A stretch of DNA of 64,000 nucleotides from Nakamurella multipartita DSM 44233 (GCF_000024365.1 NC_013235.1:4836001-4900000), one strand, 5' to 3'. Shown: positions 42,616 to 51,976, counted from the first letter of the stretch. The notes: generated by a model from the sequence alone, not told the origin. Made by a program: numbers and translations.

Positions 42616-42773
42616 CCGCCCATCGTCCCACGCGCTGCGGCGGGTCCGGCCCCGCGCGCGCCTCCCCCCTCGGACGGGGCCCCCGGGCGCCGGCGGCGAG
42701 TGTGACCGAAATCCGCTATGGCCTTCCTCGTTGGGCGCAGCCTGGGCGCGGCCGCCCCGATAGCGTCTTGGCC

Positions 42774-44195
42774 ATGGCTGAACACGACGACGTGACCCCC
42801 GGCTCCACCGACGTGGAGTACCGCATCGAACACGACACCATGGGCGAAGTGCGGGTGCCCAAGAACGCGAAGTACCAGGCGCAGACGCAGCGGGCGGTGG
42901 AGAACTTCCCGATCTCCGGTCGGGCCCTGGAGCGGACACAGGTCCGGGCGCTGGCCCTGATCAAGGCGGCCGCGGCCAAGGTGAACGCCAAGCTGGGCGT
43001 CATCCCGGAGGACATCGGCGCCGCCATCGAGCGGGCCGCCCACGAGATCGCCCGCGGCCGGTACTACGAGGACTTCCCGCTGGACGTGTTCCAGACCGGG
43101 TCGGGCACCAGCTCGAACATGAACACCAACGAGGTCATCTCGACGCTGGCCACCGAGTCGCTGGGCCGCAAGGTCCACCCCAACGACCACGTCAACGCCT
43201 CGCAGTCGTCCAACGACGTCTTCCCGACCTCGATCCACGTGGCCGCCACCGAGATGGTCGTCTACAAGCTGATCCCGGCGCTGGCCCATCTGGAGAAGGC
43301 CCTGGAGGACAAGGCGCAGGCCTGGTCCGAGGTCGTCAAGTCCGGCCGCACCCACCTGATGGACGCCACCCCGGTCACTCTGGGCCAGGAGTTCGGCGGC
43401 TACGCCGCGCAGGTCCGGCTGGGCCAGGAGCGGCTCAAGGCCTCCCTGCCCCGGCTGGCCGAGCTGCCGCTGGGCGGCACCGCCGTCGGCACCGGCATCA
43501 ACACTCCCCCCGGCTTCTCAGCCGCCGTCATCGGCGAGCTGGCCCACATCACCAGCCTGCCGTTCACCGAGGCCCGCAACCACTTCGAGGCCCAGGCGTC
43601 CCGCGACGGCCTGGTCGAGACCTCCGGCCAGCTGCGGACCATCGCGGTCAGCCTGACCAAGATCTGCAACGACCTGCGCTGGATGGGCTCGGGCCCGACC
43701 GCCGGCCTGGGCGAGATCGCCCTGCCCGACCTGCAGCCGGGGTCCTCGATTATGCCCGGCAAGGTCAACCCGGTGCTGCCGGAGGCCACGCTGATGGTCT
43801 GCGCCCAGGTCATGGGCAACGACGCGACGGTGGCCTTCGCCGGCTCCCAGGGCAACTTCGAGCTCAACGTCATGTTCCCGGTGATCGGCCGGAACCTGCT
43901 GGAGTCGATCAACCTGCTGGCCAACGCGAGCCGCGTGCTGGCCGACCGCTGCATCGTCGGCACGGTCGCCAACGTCGAGCGGTGCCGGGCCTACGCCGAG
44001 TCCTCGCCGTCGATCGTGACCCCGCTGAACAAGTACATCGGTTACGAGGAAGCGGCCAAGATCGCCAAGCTGGCCCTCAAGGAGGGCAAGACGATCAAGC
44101 AGGTCGTGCTCGAGCGCGGCCACGTCGAGAAGGGCAACCTGACCGCCGAGCAGCTCGACGCCGCGCTCGACGTGCTCTCGATGACCCACCCGTAA
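42774..44195 (+). CDS. fumC: Class II fumarate hydratase
   Basis: 473 residues. Signature [11 protein letters not shown], plus [13 protein letters not shown] and [17 protein letters not shown] of the fumarase/aspartase superfamily. Interconverts fumarate and malate. Start ATG 42774. The IS110 pair begins 11 bases after its stop and has separated it from its terminator hairpin. Confidence 0.94.
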   Translation: MAEHDDVTPGSTDVEYRIEHDTMGEVRVPKNAKYQAQTQRAVENFPISGRALERTQVRALALIKAAAAKVNAKLGVIPEDIGAAIERAAHEIARGRYYEDFPLDVFQTGSGTSSNMNTNEVISTLATESLGRKVHPNDHVNASQSSNDVFPTSIHVAATEMVVYKLIPALAHLEKALEDKAQAWSEVVKSGRTHLMDATPVTLGQEFGGYAAQVRLGQERLKASLPRLAELPLGGTAVGTGINTPPGFSAAVIGELAHITSLPFTEARNHFEAQASRDGLVETSGQLRTIAVSLTKICNDLRWMGSGPTAGLGEIALPDLQPGSSIMPGKVNPVLPEATLMVCAQVMGNDATVAFAGSQGNFELNVMFPVIGRNLLESINLLANASRVLADRCIVGTVANVERCRAYAESSPSIVTPLNKYIGYEEAAKIAKLALKEGKTIKQVVLERGHVEKGNLTAEQLDAALDVLSMTHP

Positions 44196-44285
44196 CTCGC
44201 GGTTCGCTGACCGGAAAATCAACGTGCCGTTGGGCAGCCAAGGGTGACCCGTGGTGGTGACCATCGGGTTGAGTGGGTGTCGGGT

Positions 44286-45686
44286 TTAGGCGGCCGCGGT
44301 CAGGGTGACGTTGAAGCCGAGGGCTTCGAGTTGCCGGACGTGGTTACGGGTTCGGCGTCCGATGTCGATGCGTTGGTCGTTGAAGTCGACGCCGAGGTCG
44401 TGGAAGGTCGTGCCGGGGTTGGCGAGCAGGTGCCAGATGATGACAAGGATGGATCGGGCGATGGCGACGATCGTTTTGAGTTTGCCGCGGCGTTTGATCA
44501 GGCGTCGATAGCGTTCTCCCAGGAAGGTTTGGGTCTTGCCGCCGGTCGCGGCCGCTTCACCGAGCACGGCGCGCAGGTAACGGTTGCCCTTGCCGGTCTT
44601 ACCGGTTGTTGATCGTTTCCCGGACTGGATCGTGCGGGGGCACAGCCGGGTCCAGGACACCAGATGGCCAGCGGTCGGGAACCGGCTCATGTCCAGCCCG
44701 ATCTCGGCGATGATGACCTGTGCGTTGCTTGGGCCGATCCCGGGTATCTGGTCCAGGATCTTGATCATGTCTGCGGCCGTCGGCGGTGTCCGGCGCTGGG
44801 CCGCCTCGTCGGCGGGTGCGTTCGCCCTCGTACCGGGCCGAGTTTGGCCATCCGGTGCGGGGCGGTCCGGATCGGGGGTGTTACCGGCCGGCAACCTGGC
44901 CAGGAGTGCCTCGATGCGTGCGGTCAGGACGTCGATCTGATCGGTCAGCGTGTCGATCTGATGCAGCAGCATCCGGGCCAGCTCGGCGTGATGATCGTCG
45001 AACTGACCGGTCAGCGACTCGACCAGGTCGGCGTGCTTGAGCCGCATCCGGCCGCGGGCCATGCCGGCCAGAACCCGCGGGTCCCGCTGGCCCGCGATCA
45101 GGGCCTCAATCATGTCCCGGACGGACAGGGTGTCGATCCTGCTCGCCACGGAGGTGACCTTGATCAGGGCGTCCTCCAGCAGCTTCTCCAGCCGTTGCCA
45201 GTACCTGGTCCGGTCGCCGGTCAGATCGGCCCGCATCCGGGTGTAGTCGCGCAACTGCCGGACCTGCGCTGATGGCACGAACGATGGACGCAACAGCCCC
45301 TTCTCGGTGAGCTTGGCCAACCACACACTGTCCAGCTTGTCCGTTTTGGGGCGACCGGGGACGTTCTTGACATCGCGGGCATTGACCAACTGCACGTCCA
45401 GGCCATGAGCTTCCAGCAGATAGAACCAGATCCGCCAGTAGTCCGAGGTCGATTCCAGGGTCACCTTCTCGATGCCCTGGTCTGACAGCTGTGCGGCCAG
45501 GCCCAGGACCGCTCTGGTTCGGGCCGGGACGTCCCAGACTTTGCTCACTCGCCGACCCGTCCCGGACGCGGCTGGTACGCGAACGCAGACTGTGCCCGAG
45601 TCCTTGCCCACGTCGATCGCGCAGACCCGCTGCACGATCTGTTCATGGGGTTCGTCGAGGATCTCCTCGACCTGTTTGGTCATCAC
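44286..45686 (-). CDS. IS110-family transposase (copy 1)
   Basis: 466 residues. The N-terminal DEDD (RuvC-like) domain starts with CAIDVGKDSGTVCVRV, followed by TLESTSDYWRIWFYLLEAHG and a DKLDSVWLA block. The C-terminal Transposase_20 domain contains LDQIPGIGPSNAQVIIAEIG and GKRSTTGKTGKGNRYLRAVLGEAA. Acts as an RNA-guided DNA recombinase in this family. Intact and identical to copy 2. Confidence 0.96.
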   Translation of the reverse strand: MMTKQVEEILDEPHEQIVQRVCAIDVGKDSGTVCVRVPAASGTGRRVSKVWDVPARTRAVLGLAAQLSDQGIEKVTLESTSDYWRIWFYLLEAHGLDVQLVNARDVKNVPGRPKTDKLDSVWLAKLTEKGLLRPSFVPSAQVRQLRDYTRMRADLTGDRTRYWQRLEKLLEDALIKVTSVASRIDTLSVRDMIEALIAGQRDPRVLAGMARGRMRLKHADLVESLTGQFDDHHAELARMLLHQIDTLTDQIDVLTARIEALLARLPAGNTPDPDRPAPDGQTRPGTRANAPADEAAQRRTPPTAADMIKILDQIPGIGPSNAQVIIAEIGLDMSRFPTAGHLVSWTRLCPRTIQSGKRSTTGKTGKGNRYLRAVLGEAAATGGKTQTFLGERYRRLIKRRGKLKTIVAIARSILVIIWHLLANPGTTFHDLGVDFNDQRIDIGRRTRNHVRQLEALGFNVTLTAAA

Positions 45687-45922
45687 ACCGCGTCGCTCCT
45701 TCCCTGAGGTGCACCACCGCCACGGCGGGCTGCCCGGGGGCCTCGGTCGGGAACCGAAAATCTGACCGGCGTGCTCGAAGCAACAGTGCGTGACCCGTCA
45801 AGGTCGGGCCCCGGCGCCAGACTGATCAACGGGCTCGAAGCTCAAGCGAACGAATCGGCGTCGACAGGCAACCCACCACCCATTTTCACGCCGTCGTGGC
45901 GTCACCGGAAGGGACAGGGTGA
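45687..45922 (-). ncRNA. Candidate bridge RNA of IS110 copy 1
   Basis: Non-coding 236 bases upstream of the transposase, where IS110 elements encode their bridge RNA. Read as a minus-strand RNA it contains GTTCGCT (45851-45845), the same as the left side of the insertion point, and TTGATCAG (45829-45822), the complement of the right side. Farther 3-prime, CCGGTCAG (45769-45762) is the complement of the element junction CTGACCGG. The order target loop then donor loop agrees with the known layout. Ends not defined. Confidence 0.5.
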
Positions 45923-46001
45923 CTGACCGGAAAATCAACGTGCCGTTGGGCAGCCAAGGGTGACCCGTGGTGGTGACCATCGGGTTGAGTGGGTGTCGGG
46001 T

Positions 46002-47402
46002 TTAGGCGGCCGCGGTCAGGGTGACGTTGAAGCCGAGGGCTTCGAGTTGCCGGACGTGGTTACGGGTTCGGCGTCCGATGTCGATGCGTTGGTCGTTGAA
46101 GTCGACGCCGAGGTCGTGGAAGGTCGTGCCGGGGTTGGCGAGCAGGTGCCAGATGATGACAAGGATGGATCGGGCGATGGCGACGATCGTTTTGAGTTTG
46201 CCGCGGCGTTTGATCAGGCGTCGATAGCGTTCTCCCAGGAAGGTTTGGGTCTTGCCGCCGGTCGCGGCCGCTTCACCGAGCACGGCGCGCAGGTAACGGT
46301 TGCCCTTGCCGGTCTTACCGGTTGTTGATCGTTTCCCGGACTGGATCGTGCGGGGGCACAGCCGGGTCCAGGACACCAGATGGCCAGCGGTCGGGAACCG
46401 GCTCATGTCCAGCCCGATCTCGGCGATGATGACCTGTGCGTTGCTTGGGCCGATCCCGGGTATCTGGTCCAGGATCTTGATCATGTCTGCGGCCGTCGGC
46501 GGTGTCCGGCGCTGGGCCGCCTCGTCGGCGGGTGCGTTCGCCCTCGTACCGGGCCGAGTTTGGCCATCCGGTGCGGGGCGGTCCGGATCGGGGGTGTTAC
46601 CGGCCGGCAACCTGGCCAGGAGTGCCTCGATGCGTGCGGTCAGGACGTCGATCTGATCGGTCAGCGTGTCGATCTGATGCAGCAGCATCCGGGCCAGCTC
46701 GGCGTGATGATCGTCGAACTGACCGGTCAGCGACTCGACCAGGTCGGCGTGCTTGAGCCGCATCCGGCCGCGGGCCATGCCGGCCAGAACCCGCGGGTCC
46801 CGCTGGCCCGCGATCAGGGCCTCAATCATGTCCCGGACGGACAGGGTGTCGATCCTGCTCGCCACGGAGGTGACCTTGATCAGGGCGTCCTCCAGCAGCT
46901 TCTCCAGCCGTTGCCAGTACCTGGTCCGGTCGCCGGTCAGATCGGCCCGCATCCGGGTGTAGTCGCGCAACTGCCGGACCTGCGCTGATGGCACGAACGA
47001 TGGACGCAACAGCCCCTTCTCGGTGAGCTTGGCCAACCACACACTGTCCAGCTTGTCCGTTTTGGGGCGACCGGGGACGTTCTTGACATCGCGGGCATTG
47101 ACCAACTGCACGTCCAGGCCATGAGCTTCCAGCAGATAGAACCAGATCCGCCAGTAGTCCGAGGTCGATTCCAGGGTCACCTTCTCGATGCCCTGGTCTG
47201 ACAGCTGTGCGGCCAGGCCCAGGACCGCTCTGGTTCGGGCCGGGACGTCCCAGACTTTGCTCACTCGCCGACCCGTCCCGGACGCGGCTGGTACGCGAAC
47301 GCAGACTGTGCCCGAGTCCTTGCCCACGTCGATCGCGCAGACCCGCTGCACGATCTGTTCATGGGGTTCGTCGAGGATCTCCTCGACCTGTTTGGTCATC
47401 AC
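46002..47402 (-). CDS. IS110-family transposase (copy 2)
   Basis: Same 466-residue protein as copy 1 with no difference, so the duplication is recent or kept identical by conversion. Confidence 0.96.
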   Translation of the reverse strand: MMTKQVEEILDEPHEQIVQRVCAIDVGKDSGTVCVRVPAASGTGRRVSKVWDVPARTRAVLGLAAQLSDQGIEKVTLESTSDYWRIWFYLLEAHGLDVQLVNARDVKNVPGRPKTDKLDSVWLAKLTEKGLLRPSFVPSAQVRQLRDYTRMRADLTGDRTRYWQRLEKLLEDALIKVTSVASRIDTLSVRDMIEALIAGQRDPRVLAGMARGRMRLKHADLVESLTGQFDDHHAELARMLLHQIDTLTDQIDVLTARIEALLARLPAGNTPDPDRPAPDGQTRPGTRANAPADEAAQRRTPPTAADMIKILDQIPGIGPSNAQVIIAEIGLDMSRFPTAGHLVSWTRLCPRTIQSGKRSTTGKTGKGNRYLRAVLGEAAATGGKTQTFLGERYRRLIKRRGKLKTIVAIARSILVIIWHLLANPGTTFHDLGVDFNDQRIDIGRRTRNHVRQLEALGFNVTLTAAA

Positions 47403-47638
47403 ACCGCGTCGCTCCTTCCCTGAGGTGCACCACCGCCACGGCGGGCTGCCCGGGGGCCTCGGTCGGGAACCGAAAATCTGACCGGCGTGCTCGAAGCAAC
47501 AGTGCGTGACCCGTCAAGGTCGGGCCCCGGCGCCAGACTGATCAACGGGCTCGAAGCTCAAGCGAACGAATCGGCGTCGACAGGCAACCCACCACCCATT
47601 TTCACGCCGTCGTGGCGTCACCGGAAGGGACAGGGTGA
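47403..47638 (-). ncRNA. Candidate bridge RNA of IS110 copy 2
   Basis: Same sequence as 45687-45922; guide-like segments fall at 47561-47567, 47538-47545 and 47478-47485. Unlike copy 1, its upstream neighbour is the terminator hairpin rather than an IS right end, so promoter supply may differ. Confidence 0.45.
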
Positions 47639-47695
47639 CTGATCAAAGCCGCGCCGGCCTGCCCCTGGAGGCGGGTTCGGCGCGGCTTTGATCAG
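47639..47695. terminator. Terminator hairpin interrupted at its foot by IS110
   Basis: CTGATCAAAGCCGCGCCG pairs with its complement at 47678-47695 (18 bases) around a 21-base loop. Joined to the fumC-side flank the stem would be two or three pairs longer, so it was the shared terminator of fumC and the convergent surface-protein gene. Confidence 0.75.
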
Positions 47696-47723
47696 CGGTG
47701 CGGGCGGGTGGGACCCGACCCGC

Positions 47724-49409
47724 TCAGCGGGACCGCGGGCCGGTGTCGGTCGGGCCGTCGGACTCGTCGCTGCTGTTCGGGTCGCGGCCGTTCGGATCGT
47801 CGCTGTTCGGATCGCGGCCGTTCGGATCGTTGAAGTCCGGCCGGAACTGCGCCGTCCGGGGACCCTGCTCCGGCGGCTGCGACTGCGGCTGCGGAGTCGT
47901 CGGCGGGCCGGCCGGACGCTCGCTCGGGCCGCCCGAGAACTCGGGCGGGACCGTCCAGTCGGGGGCCGGACCCCGACCCGGACCACCCTGACCCGGACCG
48001 CCCTGACCCGGACCGCCCTGACCCCGGCCGGCCTGACCCGGCGGGATGACCTGGGTCGGATCGCTTTGGTACTGCCCCGGATCGGGCGGGATGTACTGGG
48101 TCGGACCGGCCGGCGGGTCGTACCGGGTCGGCGCGTTCGGGTCGACGCCGTAGGGGTGGTTGCGCCCGGAGAGCAGGCCGTAGGGATCGGCCCCCGGCGG
48201 CGGTCCGCTGGGCCGCGGATCGGCCGGCGGCATCATCATCGTCGGCGCGTCGGCCATCGGGTCGTAGGGCGGCTGCTGCCGGTTGGCGGCGTCCGCCAGC
48301 TGCCGTTCCTGCTCGGCCCGGGCCGCCTCCTTGTTCCGGCGGTCGACGACGAACCAGGTGATCAGCCCGGCCAGCACGACCAGGGCCAGGATCAGCCAGA
48401 TCCACCAGTTCGAGCCGCCGGAATCGCCCCCGCTGTCGGTGCTGGTCGTGGTCGCCGCGGTCGTCGGGGCCAGGCTGCTGGAGCTCGCCGCGCTGCTGGT
48501 CTGGCTCGTCGACGTCGGCGACGGGCTGGGCGAGGGGGTCGGGCTCGGCGTCGGCGTGGGGCTCGGGGTGGGGGTCGGCACGACCACCTGGAAGCTGGCC
48601 ACCCCGACCGTGCCGGACTGGGCGCCGATCGCCTCCAACCGGTGCGCGCCGTCCACGAAGTCGGCCGGGACCACGAAGTCGACCCGGGCCACCCCGGTGG
48701 GATCGGCGGTGACCGGCGACAGGGTGACCGGCTCGGAGAACAGGGTCAGGTTGACCTGCTCACCGCCCTTGAAGCCGGAGAAGATCACCGACTGGGTCGC
48801 CCCGGGGGCAATGGTCGGCGAGCCGACCTGCTGCACGATCGCGCTGGTCGGCGTGGACGGCGCCGACGACGTCGGCGCCTTGAAGCCCAGCGGGATCCGG
48901 TTGTCCAGCGATGGCTCGCTGCCGTCGTCGCTGACCGTGTACAGCGCGCAGGCCGACTTGACGCAATCGACGGACCCGCCGGCCACCGAGGGCAGGGCCA
49001 GGGTCACCTGGAAGCCGCCCCCGTTCCAGTTGGCCACGTTGACCCCGGTGCCGCTGGCCACGATGTGCGCCCACGCCCCCGGGGTCGGGTTGGTCGGGAC
49101 GGGCCCGCCGACGCACTGGTCCAGGTTCGGGGTGGCCCCGGCGTCCCGGCAGACCGCGACGTACATGCCGCCGGGATCGGTCCCGAAACCCTTGCCCTGG
49201 ACCTTGATCGAGGCACCGGTGTCGGCGAGGTCGCTGGTCGGGTCGACGATCAGCGTCGCCTCGCCGTTCGCGCTGGTCACCGGGGTCCCCACGGCCTGCG
49301 CCGAGGACGCCGTGGTGGTCGCCTGCGCGGGTAGGGACGCGACGGTCGCCGCCAGGGTCCCGGTGGCCGCCACGGCCAGGGCGAACGCACCGATTCGAGC
49401 CCGCATCAT
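47724..49409 (-). CDS. Surface-anchored protein with long cytoplasmic Pro/Gly tail
   Basis: 561 residues. Signal peptide (1-30); an Ig-like domain with paired cysteines (about 50-177, GMYVAVC, LDQCVGG, DCVKSAC); a second beta domain (about 190-275); a PTPSPTP stalk (278-325); one membrane helix (334-355); then a 200-residue Pro/Gly/Asp-rich tail with QGGPG and DPNGRDPNS repeats. The first domain resembles those of neocarzinostatin/HtaA-type surface proteins. The tail is coded by short tandem repeats, so its length may vary between strains. ATG at 49409 with GAAGGACGAG upstream. Confidence 0.7.
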   Translation of the reverse strand: MMRARIGAFALAVAATGTLAATVASLPAQATTTASSAQAVGTPVTSANGEATLIVDPTSDLADTGASIKVQGKGFGTDPGGMYVAVCRDAGATPNLDQCVGGPVPTNPTPGAWAHIVASGTGVNVANWNGGGFQVTLALPSVAGGSVDCVKSACALYTVSDDGSEPSLDNRIPLGFKAPTSSAPSTPTSAIVQQVGSPTIAPGATQSVIFSGFKGGEQVNLTLFSEPVTLSPVTADPTGVARVDFVVPADFVDGAHRLEAIGAQSGTVGVASFQVVVPTPTPSPTPTPSPTPSPSPSPTSTSQTSSAASSSSLAPTTAATTTSTDSGGDSGGSNWWIWLILALVVLAGLITWFVVDRRNKEAARAEQERQLADAANRQQPPYDPMADAPTMMMPPADPRPSGPPPGADPYGLLSGRNHPYGVDPNAPTRYDPPAGPTQYIPPDPGQYQSDPTQVIPPGQAGRGQGGPGQGGPGQGGPGRGPAPDWTVPPEFSGGPSERPAGPPTTPQPQSQPPEQGPRTAQFRPDFNDPNGRDPNSDDPNGRDPNSSDESDGPTDTGPRSR

Positions 49410-49563
49410 CCTCGTCCTTCGTTCATTCGAGCCGGGCGGCAGGGCCCGGCGACTTCTCGGGCCACTGTGCCGCCTGGCCCCCTCCGATGCATCTCGACCC
49501 GCCGCGGAGCGCCGGCCGGAGCTGGGCACCCGTCGCGCCGTGGGGTCGGACCGGGGACCACCC

Positions 49564-50274
49564 TCACTCCGGGCCGACGCGGCCGATCACCAGGTGATGC
49601 GGGTGCAGCCGGTGCCGGTCCAGCCGCAGCTGCGCCGTCCACAGACCCGCGTCGCGCAGCCACGACGCCATCGTCGACGGGTCGACGAAGTCGAACGGGG
49701 CGGCCCGGCCGGCGGCATCCTGCTCGGTGATACCCAGCACCGAGACGGCGAGGGTCTCCTGGCCGCGGTTCCAGGCCGCCTTCCACCGCGGGCGCGGGCT
49801 CATCTCCTTGACCAGCAGCTGCCCTCCGTCGGCCAGCTGCGCAGCGGCCTGGTGCAGCAGGGCCCGCTGGGCCGGCGCCGGCAGCAGGTAGAGCACGTCG
49901 ACGATGACGATCGCGTCCCACGGCCCGGTCGGGACCGCGCCGGACTCGGCCACCCGGAACGTCAGGTCCACCCCGGGCAGCTGGGCCTCGGCCTGCCGGG
50001 CCAGCGCGATCTTGTCGGCGTCGATGTCCACCCCGACCACCGAGCGACCCGGCCCGGCCAGCGCCGCGTAGGTGCTGAACAGGCCGTGCCCGCAGCCGAT
50101 CTCCAGCACCCGGCCGGAGGTCGGCAGGAACGCCGCGATCCGGGGGAAGGGTGCGCTCCACCAGCGGATGGTGGCGTGCACCCGGGCCGAGCGGGGCAGG
50201 TGCCGGTAGGCGCGCAGCGCGGCCCGGCCGGCGCCGGTCGGCCGGCGCGCCCACCACGAGTCGATCACTGCCAT
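49564..50274 (-). CDS. Class I SAM-dependent methyltransferase
   Basis: 236 residues. Motif I VLEIGCGHGLFSTYAAL, acidic loop VVGVDIDADKIALARQ, motif IV WDAIVIVDVLYLLP. Last gene of a three-gene operon with a deacetylase-like and a GT2 gene; its start overlaps the preceding gene by 10 bases. Probably modifies a glycan or lipid. Confidence 0.88.
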   Translation of the reverse strand: MAVIDSWWARRPTGAGRAALRAYRHLPRSARVHATIRWWSAPFPRIAAFLPTSGRVLEIGCGHGLFSTYAALAGPGRSVVGVDIDADKIALARQAEAQLPGVDLTFRVAESGAVPTGPWDAIVIVDVLYLLPAPAQRALLHQAAAQLADGGQLLVKEMSPRPRWKAAWNRGQETLAVSVLGITEQDAAGRAAPFDFVDPSTMASWLRDAGLWTAQLRLDRHRLHPHHLVIGRVGPE

Positions 50275-51149
50275 GCCGCCGTCCCGCCGATCAGGTCGTT
50301 GAAGGAGCCCAGGGTGTAACCCAGGCTGGTGATCAGGGCGCGGGTGGCCGGGTCGCACAGCATGGCCAGTTCCTCCGACCAGTGATAGCCGCCCCAGTCG
50401 AAGCGTCCCAGGTCCGGGTCGCCGGCCTCGCCCGGATGGGTGTTGATCTCCACGGTGGACGGTCCCCGGCCGGCGTCCCCGGACCCGGTCAGCTCGGTGA
50501 CCGCGGCCCGGAACGCGGCGGCGTCCATCGCGCCGGCCTGGTCCAGACCGGCATAGGCCGCCGTGGTCGGCACGCCGGCCCGGTCCACCCGCCGGCGCAG
50601 GCCGGCGGCGAGCAGGTTCACGGCCATTCCGACGGGCGGCCACCCGGATCCGCTGCGCGGGGTCCGCACGGCCACGGCCGAGCCGTTCGCCCCGGCGTCG
50701 GCGGCCAGGTCCAGGACGACCCGCCCCACCGACGGCCACAGGTGCGTGTGCTGGTGGGTGTCCAGGTGGGTGACCCTCACCCCGGCCGACCGGATCCGGG
50801 CCAGCTGGGCGGTGAACTCGCGGCGCACGTCCGCGGGATCGAGCCGGCCCGTCGCCGCCCGGGCGACGACCGTCCGGTAGCTCAGGGGGAACGCCCCGCG
50901 GCGGTCGACCAGAGTCGGGATCTCCCGCGCCGACAGCAACGGCGGGTCCTCGCCGACGATGGCCAGGTGCGCCCCGACGTCGAGCCCCGGGTGGTCGGCC
51001 AGCATGCGCACGGCCAGGTCGAACGAGCGGCCCACGGCCAGCAGGGAGGTGGCCGTGACGATGCCCTCCCGGTGCCCACGCAGGACGGCCCGGCAAACCC
51101 CGTCGGTCAACCCGAAATCGTCGGCCGAGACCACCAGCAGGCTGGTCAT
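50265..51149 (-). CDS. ChbG/HpnK-type carbohydrate deacetylase (YdjC family)
   Basis: 294 residues. LLVVSADDFGLTDGVCRAVLRGHREGIVTATSLLA holds the metal-binding Asp pair, GLDVGAHLAIVGE the His, and LDTHQHTHLWPSV the second metal site; EINTHPGEAGDPDL is the C-terminal family block. Likely removes an acetyl group from a glycan or glycolipid. The ATG overlaps the GT2 stop as ATGA. Confidence 0.88.
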   Translation of the reverse strand: MTSLLVVSADDFGLTDGVCRAVLRGHREGIVTATSLLAVGRSFDLAVRMLADHPGLDVGAHLAIVGEDPPLLSAREIPTLVDRRGAFPLSYRTVVARAATGRLDPADVRREFTAQLARIRSAGVRVTHLDTHQHTHLWPSVGRVVLDLAADAGANGSAVAVRTPRSGSGWPPVGMAVNLLAAGLRRRVDRAGVPTTAAYAGLDQAGAMDAAAFRAAVTELTGSGDAGRGPSTVEINTHPGEAGDPDLGRFDWGGYHWSEELAMLCDPATRALITSLGYTLGSFNDLIGGTAAWQ

Positions 51150-51976
51150 CGACCGGCCGGCCGGCCGGTCGGCGGCGCCTTGAGCTCGCTGCGCAGCCGG
51201 GCCATCTCGCCGAGCATCTGCCGGATCACCGCCAGCGAGGACAGGGTGGACACCCCGCGGGTGCGCGGGAAGTAGTCGACACCGATCTGCAGGATGGTGA
51301 AGCCGGCCTTCTGCGCCCGGACGACCAGCTCGGCGTCGATGAACGAGCCCTCGCTGGACAGCTCCACCGCCTCCAGCACCCGGCGCCGGGACAGCTTGAA
51401 CGCGAAGTTGATGTCGCGCAGTCGGGTGCCGAAGGACAGCTGGATGAGCCAGTTGTAGATCCACGAGTAGACCGCCCGGCGCAGGCCCTCCCCGGTGCGG
51501 TCGAGCCGGTAGGCACAGACCATGTCGGCCTCATAGTTGCGCAGCACCCGCAACGCCCGGACCAGCTCGATCATCTCGAACGGCAGGTCCGCATCGGTGT
51601 AGAGCACCACGTCGCCGGTGGCCGCGGCGAAGCCGCTCTTGATGCTGCCGCCGAGCTTGCGGTTGCGCTCGTGGTGCACCACCCGGATCCGCCGATCGGC
51701 CTCGACCAGGGCGTCGGCGTACGCGCCGGTCCGGTCGGTGGACGCGTCGTCGACGACGATCAGTTCGTAGTCGCCGATCTCGCCGTCCTGCACGAGCTGA
51801 TCGCAGATCTCCTTGGCCGCCCGGATGGCGCGGTGGATGTACAGCTCCTCGTTCCACATCGGGAAGAAGATCGACAGTTTGGCGAAGTGTTCGGGCTCCA
51901 GCGGTACCGTCATGCCCGGATCGCGTCCTGCGTCATCGCCTGGTTCGTCCCCTCCACGCCCGATTTTCGTGCTCAT
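51146..51976 (-). CDS. Family 2 glycosyltransferase
   Basis: 276 residues. SIFFPMWNEELYIHRAI, VVDDASTDRTGAYADAL and YTDADLPFEMIELV give the nucleotide-sugar and metal sites; there is no long C-terminal membrane domain. Similar to dolichyl/polyprenyl-phosphate sugar transferases. ATG 51976 was taken; ATG 51913 is also possible. First gene of the GT2-deacetylase-methyltransferase operon. Confidence 0.88.
   Translation of the reverse strand: MSTKIGRGGDEPGDDAGRDPGMTVPLEPEHFAKLSIFFPMWNEELYIHRAIRAAKEICDQLVQDGEIGDYELIVVDDASTDRTGAYADALVEADRRIRVVHHERNRKLGGSIKSGFAAATGDVVLYTDADLPFEMIELVRALRVLRNYEADMVCAYRLDRTGEGLRRAVYSWIYNWLIQLSFGTRLRDINFAFKLSRRRVLEAVELSSEGSFIDAELVVRAQKAGFTILQIGVDYFPRTRGVSTLSSLAVIRQMLGEMARLRSELKAPPTGRPAGR

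Larger units (their letters stand above)
44207..45922 (-). mobile_element. IS110-family element, copy 1
   Basis: 1716-base unit identical to the next copy, in the same orientation. Each junction carries CTGA: fumC side TTCG-CTGA-CCGG, between copies GGTGA-CTGA-CCGG, far side GGTGA-CTGA-TCAAAG. The shared CTGA hides the exact cut site. There are no terminal inverted repeats, as usual for IS110. Its right end is next to fumC; its left, non-coding end (45687-45922) adjoins copy 2. Confidence 0.88.
45923..47638 (-). mobile_element. IS110-family element, copy 2
   Basis: Second 1716-base copy, head-to-tail with copy 1 and, as far as I compared it, identical. The junction at 45922/45923 joins the right end of this copy to the left end of copy 1, the same junction found in a circular IS110 intermediate. 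Confidence 0.88.

Noticed and set aside
45930-45945. TTGATT at the inner IS junction as the -35 of a junction promoter
   Set aside because: No acceptable -10 hexamer occurs 16-18 bases downstream on the minus strand, so I do not call a promoter there.
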